Shown piece by piece: positions 14,693-21,767 of a DNA stretch of 34,536 nt. The stretch's first letter is position 1, and each line of letters starts with the position of its first letter. The translations under genes and the position numbers were made by a program. Source of the DNA: Clostridia bacterium (GTDB taxonomy: Bacteria; Bacillota; Clostridia; Oscillospirales; CAG-272); NCBI GenBank assembly GCA_017452525.1, contig JAFTMG010000033.1, positions 1 through 34,536 on the forward strand. Reading direction: 5' to 3'. The notes beneath the pieces were generated by a model. That model was not told where the DNA came from. It saw only the letters and a program-made list of their open reading frames with translations, and searched no databases.

Positions 14693-17032
14693 ATGAGGAT
14701 CTTGAACTGTACCCTGACCGAGTTCGGTACCTTTCGGGATGAAAGCTTCACCTTCGGGGACGGCATGAACATCATTGAGGGTGAGAACGAATCGGGAAAA
14801 AGCACGCTTCTTGCCTTCATACGGTTCATGTTTTACGGGGTGCCGCGGAAAAGCGCGGGGGAGGTCGTGCCCGAACGGGATCGCATCCTCAGCTGGGACA
14901 GAGGTGTTGCCTGCGGACAGATGACGCTGGAGACCGCCGACGGCACCTTCCGCATCGAGCGCTCTCTGCGCCGCGTACAGAACGGCGCCCGCGAGAGCTA
15001 TCCCGAGACGGTTCGGCTGATCGACCTTGCCACGGGGGAGCAGATCCACAAGGGAGAGGAGCCGGGCGAGGTCTTTTTCGGCGTGCCGCTTGCTGTGTTT
15101 GAAAGCACCTGTGCCGTCAGTCAGGCGCAATGCGCCCGTCTGCACACCGCCGAGCTGGGGTCTTCCATTGAAAATCTGCTGTTCACGGGCGACGAGAGCC
15201 TGAACACCCAAAAGGCAACGGCAAAGCTGGATAGCGTGCGCCGAGCCCTTTTGCACAAGAACGGAAAGGGTGGCAAGCTTTGGGAGCTTGAGACCGAGCG
15301 GCAGACCCTGCGGGACCGTCTTGCTCGCGCCCGTGCCACCGCGGCGGCACGGGTGGACCGACAGCTGCAGGTGGACGCGCTGAAAAAGCAGGCAACACAG
15401 CAGCGCGCGCGCCTTGCCGTGTGCGAGGAGAAGTGCAATAATTTTGAAAATCTTGCGCTTCTGCGCCGCTTTGCGCGGATGCATGAGCTGGAAAAAAAGA
15501 CGGCGGCGCTGCGGGCGCGTTTAGACGAGCTGCACGCCGCCGGCTCATACCGGGGATACCTGCCGGATGAGAACTATATATCCTCCCTGCAGGGCTACCG
15601 TCAGCAGCTTCGCACGGCACAGGGCGACCGCGCGCAGGCGTATGCCAACTGTCGGCAGATCTCGGGAGAGGCGGCGCTCGACGAGAGCCGGCGGGAGCGG
15701 CTGGCGCATGCCGAGCGGCTTCAACGCGCGGGCGGCAGGGAGGCGGTAACGGATCGCTTTGATATGCTGTCTGCCGCCGTTCGGCAATTTAACGTGTCGG
15801 GAGTGGTCCTGCTTTTGGTAGGAATTTTACTGACCGTGGTGGGAGGCGTGGGCGTCGCATTGCCCGAGCTGTCCAGCACCGTCGCGCTGATCTGCCTCTT
15901 TGGTGGCATATTCAGCGCCGCGCTGGGGCTGATCTTTTTGCAGATCTGCAGGAAAAAGAAAAAGGAGCTTGCGGCGTTTCTCGCCGAGTACGGCGCGTCT
16001 CCGCAATGCACCGCACAAGCCCTTGGCGGTTATCTGGACGGTTGTCTGCGGCTGGCGCGGGAGCATGAGGAGGCACAGAAACGCCTGCAAGAAGCGACCC
16101 GACTGCTGGCGGAGCGTGAGAGGGTGACCGACGGGGTGTGCTGTCAATGTATCCGCCTGCTTGCCCGTATGGGAATCTCCTGTGACGGCAATGAGCCGGA
16201 GGAGCTGTTTGATCGGATGGATGCCGCCATCGGGCGCTTTGCCGCAACGGCGGCGGAGCATGGCAAGGTGCGCCGCGAATGGGAGCGGCTGGATGCCAAT
16301 CTGCGGGAATGCCGCGCCGAGCTTGCGGGGCAGAACGAGGCGGCGTTGCGGGCGCAGTTGACCCCCACGCAGGCGGCGGAGGCAATGGGAGAGGATCTTT
16401 CCCGCCTTCGCAGTGAGCGGGATTATCTGCGGCGTGCGGTGAGCGATGCCGATGCCCGCCGCAATGAGATGGAGCGGCAGTTGGCGTCTATGGATGCCAC
16501 CGCCGAGGACCCCGGCGAGATCGCGTTGCGGCTGGAGACAGTGGAGGGGGAGCTTTCCCTTTGCCGCCTGCGGCATGACGCGCTGGTGTTGGCGGGAGAG
16601 GCGCTGGAGGAGGCAAGCACCAAGGTGCGACGCGGTGTGACGCCCCGTCTGCGCTCGGGCGCGGGCGCGTGGATGTCACAGCTGACAGACGGCAGATACA
16701 GCGAGCTGGGCATCAGCGGCGGCATGGCGATCACTCTGCAGGCAGACGGCGAGACCCGCCCCATCGAGGCGATGAGCGGCGGCACGGTGGATGCGGCGTA
16801 TCTTTCGCTCCGCCTCTCTCTTCTGGAGGTGCTGTACGGTCTGGACCGTCCGCCCCTTCTGTTGGATGAAAGCCTGTGCCAGCTGGACGATCGTCGCACC
16901 GCGCAATTTCTGACGATGCTTGCCGGGTGGTGTGCCTCCGGCTCCCAATGTCTGCTCTTCACCTGTCAGTCCCGCGAGGCAAGGCTCTGCCGCGACGTGG
17001 GGCACTTCGTCCACCTCCGACTGACGCCGTGA
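14693..17032 (+). CDS. SMC-like AAA ATPase of the YhaN/RecF/SbcC type
   Basis: 779 residues. Walker A GENESGKST at 30-38; the C-terminal ABC part carries the signature MSGGTVDAAYLSLRLSLLE and Walker B PPLLLDES near 719-727 followed by the D-loop. Two long Glu/Arg-rich coiled-coil regions (about 190-350 and 440-620) separate the halves, and between them lies a pair of membrane-spanning segments (about 366-418) followed by RKKKKE. That layout matches YhaN-type proteins, which pair with a metallophosphoesterase (YhaO/SbcD-like) in repair nucleases. No such partner gene lies here; the upstream neighbour is the RNHCP protein. It probably acts on DNA ends close to the membrane. The start ATG 14693 follows AAGGAGG. 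Confidence 0.85.
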   Translation: MRILNCTLTEFGTFRDESFTFGDGMNIIEGENESGKSTLLAFIRFMFYGVPRKSAGEVVPERDRILSWDRGVACGQMTLETADGTFRIERSLRRVQNGARESYPETVRLIDLATGEQIHKGEEPGEVFFGVPLAVFESTCAVSQAQCARLHTAELGSSIENLLFTGDESLNTQKATAKLDSVRRALLHKNGKGGKLWELETERQTLRDRLARARATAAARVDRQLQVDALKKQATQQRARLAVCEEKCNNFENLALLRRFARMHELEKKTAALRARLDELHAAGSYRGYLPDENYISSLQGYRQQLRTAQGDRAQAYANCRQISGEAALDESRRERLAHAERLQRAGGREAVTDRFDMLSAAVRQFNVSGVVLLLVGILLTVVGGVGVALPELSSTVALICLFGGIFSAALGLIFLQICRKKKKELAAFLAEYGASPQCTAQALGGYLDGCLRLAREHEEAQKRLQEATRLLAERERVTDGVCCQCIRLLARMGISCDGNEPEELFDRMDAAIGRFAATAAEHGKVRREWERLDANLRECRAELAGQNEAALRAQLTPTQAAEAMGEDLSRLRSERDYLRRAVSDADARRNEMERQLASMDATAEDPGEIALRLETVEGELSLCRLRHDALVLAGEALEEASTKVRRGVTPRLRSGAGAWMSQLTDGRYSELGISGGMAITLQADGETRPIEAMSGGTVDAAYLSLRLSLLEVLYGLDRPPLLLDESLCQLDDRRTAQFLTMLAGWCASGSQCLLFTCQSREARLCRDVGHFVHLRLTP

Positions 17033-17041
17033 TCTGTATAG

Positions 17042-17080
17042 AAAAGCCGACAGACCGTGTGCGGTCTGTCGGCTTTTGTA
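17042..17080. terminator. Bidirectional intrinsic terminator
   Basis: A perfect 16-bp stem (17042-17057 with 17062-17077) around TGTG, with A4 on the left and T4 on the right, so it can stop transcription from both sides. It separates two convergent genes. Confidence 0.93.
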
Positions 17081-17087
17081 ATGCCCG

Positions 17088-17777
17088 TTATCGGCAAGCC
17101 TCGATAAACGCCTCAAAGATGGCGGCGGAGGTGCGATCCATGCGGTGATAATACTCGGGATGCCATTGGACACCGAGGAAGAAGGGGTGTCGGGGGTCCT
17201 CCATGGCTTCCACCGTGCCGTCCTCGGCGCGTGCCGTGATGATCAGCCCGGGGGCGATCTCCTTGATCGCCTGATGGTGAAAGCTGTTGACAGCGATCTG
17301 CTCCTCTCCGACCAGCGCGCGCAGGCGCGTGTTCGGGAAGACGGTGACTTGCTGGTGGCGCTCGATGGCGGGGACGGGGGTCTGGCGGTGTCCCTCAATG
17401 TGCTGGTGCAGTGAGCCGCCGCGAGCCACGTTGAGGAACTGAATGCCGCGGCAGACACCGAGAATGGGCTTGCCGCTGTCCTTGACTGCCTCGTAGAGGG
17501 CAAATTCAAAGGCGTCGCGCGCTTCATCCACCTCCACGCCTTCTCCCGTGATCTCCTCGCCGTAATGCTTGGGGTCTACGTCTACGCCGCCCGTGAAGAA
17601 GAAGCCGTCGAAATCCGCGGCGTAGCGGGCGATGATGGCAGGATCGGTGGTGCGCTCCAGCGGCACGGGAATACCGCCGGCATCGTAGATGGCATTGAAA
17701 TAGGTCTGTCGGAGCGCAATGGTGTTGCCCCCCTGATAGGAGCTTGCCATGGCGATCAGCGGTTTTACGTTGGACAT
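17088..17777 (-). CDS. Class I glutamine amidotransferase-like peptidase C26 (gamma-glutamyl-GABA hydrolase-like)
   Basis: 229 residues with the glutamine-amidotransferase fold of the peptidase C26/PuuD family, which hydrolyses gamma-glutamyl amides such as gamma-glutamyl-GABA. The catalytic triad is visible: nucleophile Cys109 in ILGVCRGIQ, His206 and Glu208 in GVQWHPE. GGVDVDPKHYGE and NSFHHQA are typical of the subfamily. Start ATG 17777 behind GGAGGAA. It is the last gene of the cysE-cysS operon, 28 nt after gtrA. No putrescine-degradation genes are near, so the true substrate is open. Confidence 0.88.
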   Translation of the reverse strand: MSNVKPLIAMASSYQGGNTIALRQTYFNAIYDAGGIPVPLERTTDPAIIARYAADFDGFFFTGGVDVDPKHYGEEITGEGVEVDEARDAFEFALYEAVKDSGKPILGVCRGIQFLNVARGGSLHQHIEGHRQTPVPAIERHQQVTVFPNTRLRALVGEEQIAVNSFHHQAIKEIAPGLIITARAEDGTVEAMEDPRHPFFLGVQWHPEYYHRMDRTSAAIFEAFIEACR

Positions 17778-17805
17778 GATGATATTCCTCCGAGGTGACA
17801 GGGGC

Positions 17806-18237
17806 TTACGCCTTGTTTTTTCTGAACACCAGCAGCTTGCTGATAAAATAGTTCAGAATAACGACGAGCACGGCGGCAACGATCTTGACAATATATTCGT
17901 TGAAGCCGAGCCAGGTGAAGAAGATCGCCATGAGCGCCTCCTGCAACAGCAGGGTCAGCACGCGCCCGCCCGCAAAGGCGACGATCTCGCCCACGATGGG
18001 GAGAAAGCCGCGGCGGCGGCTCTCGAAGACCCAGATGCGGTTGGTGACGTAGGCGAAGGCAACGGCGGCGACCCATGCGATGACGTTGGCACCGTGGATC
18101 AGCCAAGGGGTCGCCTCAATGGCGTCTCCCCAAAGATAGTAGAGGGTGAAGGAGACAGACCAATCCACCACGGTGGTCAGTCCGCCGAAGATGATATAGA
18201 GAATGATGCTCTTGTATTTTTTCAGTAACTCGATCAT
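17806..18237 (-). CDS. GtrA family membrane protein
   Basis: 143 residues with four predicted membrane helices (about 11-30, 45-69, 80-100, 112-136), matching the GtrA/DPMS flippase-like family that helps move polyprenyl-linked sugars or works beside glycosyltransferases. Typical elements are FGGLTTVVDW near the start, ANVIAWVAAVAFAYVTNRIWVF in the middle and NYFISKLLVFRK at the end. A TTG at 18252 would overlap the cysS stop, but ATG 18237 is well spaced from GAGG (about 9 nt) and is preferred. No glycosyltransferase gene is adjacent. Confidence 0.88.
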   Translation of the reverse strand: MIELLKKYKSIILYIIFGGLTTVVDWSVSFTLYYLWGDAIEATPWLIHGANVIAWVAAVAFAYVTNRIWVFESRRRGFLPIVGEIVAFAGGRVLTLLLQEALMAIFFTWLGFNEYIVKIVAAVLVVILNYFISKLLVFRKNKA

Positions 18238-18248
18238 GTTGCGGGACC

Positions 18249-19700
18249 TCAATTGATTTGATAGGTGGTGCCCTGCGCCGTGTCGATCAGCGTCACGCCC
18301 TTGGCGGCAAGGTAGTCGCGGATGCGGTCTGCCTCGGCGAAGTTCTTTGCCTTCTTGGCAGTCTTGCGCTCCTCGATCAGCTGCAGGATCTCTGCCACGA
18401 AGGGGTCAGCGGCGGCGGCATCGGCGAGTGCCTTTGCCTCGGCAGCCTTCTGCTCCTCCTCCTTGAGGCGAAGCTTTTCGGCGCGGTCCAAAAGGCTGAG
18501 GCAGAGCACGCGGTCGTAGTCCTCGATCAGTGCCAGCTTGGTGCTGTCGTTGGTCTTTGCCTTGAGCACGTCGTAGAGGGCGGTGACCGCCATAGAGGTG
18601 TTCAGATCGTTGTCCATCGCCTCGGTGAACTTGGCACGGCAGGCGTTGAAGACAGCTTCGTCCACGGCACCGTCGGGCTTGAGGGCTGCGATGCGTGCGA
18701 TCAGAGTGTGGTAGGAGACAGCGGCGTTGTCCAGATTCTCATAAGAGAAGACCAGCGATTTGCGGTAGTGAGACTGCATGCAGAAGAAGCGGTAGACCAT
18801 GGGATCGTAGCCCTTGGACTCCAGCAGGGAAAGGGTGAGGAACTCGCCCTTGGATTTGCTCATCTTGCCCGAGTTGGTGTTGAGGTGAAGCACGTGGAAC
18901 CAATTTTTGCACCATTCGTGCCCGATATACGCCTCACTCTGGGCGATCTCGTTGGTGTGGTGGGGGAAGGCGTTGTCGATGCCGCCGCAGTGGATATCGA
19001 GATACTCACCGCAATGCTTGAGGCTGATGGCGGAGCACTCAATATGCCAGCCGGGGTAGCCGACGCCCCAGGGGGAATCCCACTTGAGCGCCTGATCCTC
19101 AAACTTGGACTTGGTGAACCACAGCACGAAGTCGTTCTTGTTGCGCTTGTTGTCGTCGGCGCTGACGCCCTCACGGACGCCGACCGCCAGGTCCTCCTGC
19201 TTGAAGTCGTTGAACACGTAATATTGGGAGAGCTTGGAGGTGTCGAAATAAACGTTGCCGCCGGCGAGGTAGGCGTAGCCCTTGTCCAATAGTCCCTGTA
19301 CCATCTCGATAAACTCGGGGATGCACTGCGTTGCCGGTTCGATGACGTCGGGGCGGCGGATGTTCAGCTTCTCGCAATCGGCGAAGAAGGCGTCGGTGTA
19401 AAATTGGGCGATCTCCAGCACGGTCTTATGCTCGCGCTTGGCACCCTTGACCATCTTGTCCTCTCCCTCGTCGGCATCGGAGGTCAGATGTCCTACGTCG
19501 GTGATGTTCATCACGCGCTTGACCTCGTTGCCGCTGTAGCGGAGGTAGCGGTCCAGCACGTCCTCCATGATATAGGTGCGCAGGTTGCCGATGTGGGCAA
19601 AGTGGTACACGGTGGGGCCGCAGGTGTACATCGACACCTTGCCGGGGGTGCGGGGAATGAATTCGTCTCTTTTACGGGTCAGGGAATTGTATAACAGCAT
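18249..19700 (-). CDS. cysS: Cysteinyl-tRNA synthetase
   Basis: 483 residues, a class I synthetase charging tRNA-Cys. The HIGH-type motif reads HIGN (36-39), the zinc site is formed by Cys27, Cys222 (GWHIECS) and His247/Glu251 (HHTNEIAQ), and the second ATP motif is KMSKS (279-283). The C-terminal part is Ala/Glu/Lys-rich, as in bacterial CysS. It lies in a T-box-led operon with cysE, an arrangement known from Bacillus and other Firmicutes. Start ATG 19700 behind AAAGGA. The 40 nt upstream to the TIM-barrel gene hold nothing else. Confidence 0.97.
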   Translation of the reverse strand: MLLYNSLTRKRDEFIPRTPGKVSMYTCGPTVYHFAHIGNLRTYIMEDVLDRYLRYSGNEVKRVMNITDVGHLTSDADEGEDKMVKGAKREHKTVLEIAQFYTDAFFADCEKLNIRRPDVIEPATQCIPEFIEMVQGLLDKGYAYLAGGNVYFDTSKLSQYYVFNDFKQEDLAVGVREGVSADDNKRNKNDFVLWFTKSKFEDQALKWDSPWGVGYPGWHIECSAISLKHCGEYLDIHCGGIDNAFPHHTNEIAQSEAYIGHEWCKNWFHVLHLNTNSGKMSKSKGEFLTLSLLESKGYDPMVYRFFCMQSHYRKSLVFSYENLDNAAVSYHTLIARIAALKPDGAVDEAVFNACRAKFTEAMDNDLNTSMAVTALYDVLKAKTNDSTKLALIEDYDRVLCLSLLDRAEKLRLKEEEQKAAEAKALADAAAADPFVAEILQLIEERKTAKKAKNFAEADRIRDYLAAKGVTLIDTAQGTTYQIN

Positions 19701-19740
19701 GGTGTTTTTCCTTTCAATGAATCAAATCGGTAATTTGGGG

Positions 19741-20598
19741 TCAGCCCATCATTTCCACGAGCTTGTGACCGAGCGCCACGGCATGTCTGCCGATATACTC
19801 GCGGACATCTCCGGGGAGGCGGATCATTCGGCACTCATAGTTGAAGCAGTAGCCAAAATCGATCTCTCCCAGCCCCTTCATGGCGTCTGCCCAGTTGATG
19901 GAGCCGAAGAAGGGGAGCAGATGCTCGTCTCCGCCGGCGTGGTTGTCGTTGACGTGGAGGCAGATCAGGCGGGAGCCCACCTTACGCAGCTCCTCAGATT
20001 GGATCAGCCCCGTGGTATGGGCGTGTCCGAAGTCCCAACAGATGCCTTGTCCGAAGTGGTCGGCAAGGGGGATCAGCTCGTCGGCGGTGGAGAAATTGCG
20101 GTGGAAGCCCGATGCCTCCAGCGGACTGCGCATATTCTCAAACGCCAGCTTGACGCCCACTCGCTCGGCAAGCTCCACGTAGGGGGTCATGTATTCGATG
20201 TTCTTGGCGAGATCCTGCTCGTACTGCTCACGGCTGCCCTTGGGATCGCCCTTGGGGTGAATGACGGCGTGTTTGATGCCGATATAGCCTGCCGCCTCGA
20301 TGCAGCGTAGCATGTTGCGGTGGAACTGCTCGCGATCCTTGGAGCCGTCTTCCCGCAGGATGCTGTGGAAGGGGAGGTGTCCCATTTCGATCAGTACGTC
20401 CTTCCGGGCGGCACGCTCTGCCATCTCCGAGAGGATGCGTTTCCAATCCTCGCCCATGGCGGGAACGGTCTCAATGTCGAAATCCACGGCACGGAAGCCA
20501 ACGTCGTGGAAATAGTCGATCATTTCCACGGGCGAGAAGGTGCCGCCGGGGTGGTTGGTATAAAAGCGGGACGATGCGGAAATTCTGGTCGGTCTCAT
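19741..20598 (-). CDS. Sugar phosphate isomerase/epimerase (TIM barrel) inside the Cys operon
   Basis: 285 residues of the xylose isomerase-like TIM-barrel family, with strand-end acids in KLAFENMRS, the metal motif CWDFGHAHT, HVNDNHAGGDEHLLPF and a C-terminal NYECR. It is paralogous to the gene at 1548-2459 (shared WDFGHA and HV-DN blocks) but clearly diverged. Its ATG overlaps the cysE stop (ATGA at 20595-20598), so it is translationally coupled to cysE and under the same T-box. Whether it has a part in cysteine or sulfur metabolism or is a passenger cannot be told. SD AAGGAGG lies inside the cysE end. Confidence 0.87.
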   Translation of the reverse strand: MRPTRISASSRFYTNHPGGTFSPVEMIDYFHDVGFRAVDFDIETVPAMGEDWKRILSEMAERAARKDVLIEMGHLPFHSILREDGSKDREQFHRNMLRCIEAAGYIGIKHAVIHPKGDPKGSREQYEQDLAKNIEYMTPYVELAERVGVKLAFENMRSPLEASGFHRNFSTADELIPLADHFGQGICWDFGHAHTTGLIQSEELRKVGSRLICLHVNDNHAGGDEHLLPFFGSINWADAMKGLGEIDFGYCFNYECRMIRLPGDVREYIGRHAVALGHKLVEMMG

Positions 20599-21389
20599 GC
20601 GGTAGGCTCCTCCTTACTGTCGGCTGTGCTGTCAGCCGCGGTGGTGTCCGCGCCGCCCTTCAGGGTGTCGATCTCCGCCTGCATACGGATCATCTGCTGC
20701 TCCATGCGGCAGAGCTGCTGTGCCACGGGGTCGGGGATATGGATCTGGTCCATGTCGGCACAGGGGGCGGTACGCTCGCCCTTACGGCGGACCACCCGTG
20801 CGGGAATACCCACGGCGGTGGAGTCGGGCGGGATCTCCTCCAGCACCACAGCGCCCGCGGCGATCTTACTGTTGTCGCCAATGCGGAAGGGGCCGAGCAC
20901 CTTGGCACCCGCGCCCACCATCACGTTGTTGCCCAGCGTCGGGTGGCGCTTGCCGGTGTCCTTGCCGGTACCGCCCAGCGTGACACCCTGATAGATGGTG
21001 CAGTTGTCGCCGATCTCGGCGGTCTCACCGATCACAACGCCTGCGCCGTGGTCGATAAAGAAGTTTTTGCCGATGGTGGCACCGGGGTGGATCTCAATGC
21101 CGGTGACAAAGCGCGCCAGCTGGCTGACGGCGCGCGCGGGCAGATAATGCTTGCCGACGTACAGCTTGTGAGATACGCGATAGGCAAGAATGGCGTGAAC
21201 GCCGCTGTAAAGAAGCAAGATCTCAAGGTCGCTCTTCGCCGCGGGGTCACGCTCCTTGACGGCGCGCACCTCTTCCGCGATCTCGCGGAAGACGGCAGCG
21301 GCGGAGTTGCCGAGCTTATGCAGCTTTTTCAGGGGGGGAAGCTCCGGCAGGCAGTGGACCTTTCCGAAGCAATAGATACGAATCGCCAT
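20595..21389 (-). CDS. cysE: Serine O-acetyltransferase
   Basis: 264 residues. Acetylates L-serine with acetyl-CoA to O-acetylserine, the carbon skeleton for cysteine. The left-handed beta-helix hexapeptide repeats run from about 95 to 190; FIDHGAGVVIGET contains Asp113/His114, and the second active-site His is His149 in KRHPTLG. Compared with usual CysE starts there is an N-terminal extension of about 30 residues (MAIRIYCFGKVHCLPELPPL), and strong SD GGAGGAA supports this start at 21389. The C-terminus adds a Gln/Met-rich helix and an acidic Ala/Thr/Ser tail. First gene of the T-box operon cysE - TIM barrel - cysS - gtrA - C26. No cysK lies here. Confidence 0.93.
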   Translation of the reverse strand: MAIRIYCFGKVHCLPELPPLKKLHKLGNSAAAVFREIAEEVRAVKERDPAAKSDLEILLLYSGVHAILAYRVSHKLYVGKHYLPARAVSQLARFVTGIEIHPGATIGKNFFIDHGAGVVIGETAEIGDNCTIYQGVTLGGTGKDTGKRHPTLGNNVMVGAGAKVLGPFRIGDNSKIAAGAVVLEEIPPDSTAVGIPARVVRRKGERTAPCADMDQIHIPDPVAQQLCRMEQQMIRMQAEIDTLKGGADTTAADSTADSKEEPTA

Positions 21390-21403
21390 AGTGTTCCTCC
21401 TCT

Positions 21404-21443
21404 AACAAAAAGCCTCTGTGCCGACGGCGGTCGGCACAGAGGC
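21404..21443 (-). terminator. Regulated terminator of the Cys T-box
   Basis: GCCTCTGTGCCGAC pairs perfectly over 14 bp with GTCGGCACAGAGGC around CGCC, followed on the minus strand by TTTTTGTT. It ends 15 nt before the cysE start codon, with the cysE SD in between. Confidence 0.92.
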
Positions 21444-21645
21444 GTGATCATACAATCCCGTTGTTCCACTCTGTGTAGCAGGGGACCCTGTAACGCGGGG
21501 GCGGCGGCAGCTGCTACCCCGCAGGGCGGCTCACAGCGGCATCTCACGGACGCACAACCCGCGCTCTCTGACGCCGCTTACAGCCGATGGCGGCGAGTCT
21601 CTGACAGAGGGTGGAGCGGATTCTTTCCGATCACAGATTTTTCTA
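21404..21645 (-). promoter_or_regulatory. T-box leader (tRNA-Cys responsive) for the cysE-cysS operon
   Basis: On the minus strand the leader has the T-box layout. The antiterminator bulge reads GAGTGGAACAACGGG; its UGGAA (21468-21464) would pair with a tRNA end whose discriminator base is U, as in tRNA-Cys. CACAGAG (21475-21469) can pair with CTCTGTG (21441-21435), which is also the 5' arm of the terminator, so the two folds exclude each other. Upstream, CGGCT/AGCCG and GCGGCGTC/GATGCCGC frame an internal loop containing UGU (21535-21533), a Cys codon followed by a purine, with GUAA opposite and a CAGAGAG element above: a stem I with specifier loop. Assigned by eye; the specifier is the least certain part. 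Confidence 0.82.
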
Positions 21646-21651
21646 CTATAC

Positions 21652-21680
21652 ATTATACACGCTTTTGCGGAATTTGTAAA
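21652..21680 (-). promoter_or_regulatory. Sigma-A promoter of the cysE-cysS operon
   Basis: TTTACA (21680-21675), 17-nt spacer, TATAAT (21657-21652) on the minus strand. It places the transcript start near 21645, giving a T-box leader of about 255 nt. Confidence 0.85.
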
Positions 21681-21725
21681 GTCCTTTTTGCATTTTTTTC
21701 GCCGCAAGCGGTGGGAAGCGATCTG

Positions 21726-21760
21726 AAAAAAGACGGAGCCGAGCCATGCGGCTCAGCTCC
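21726..21760 (-). terminator. Intrinsic terminator after vanY
   Basis: On the minus strand GGAGCTGAGCC pairs with GGCTCGGCTCC (one T-G wobble) around GCAT, followed by GTCTTTTTT. It closes the DUF6062-mnmM-vanY unit just before the cysE promoter. Confidence 0.88.
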
Positions 21761-21767
21761 CATCGGT

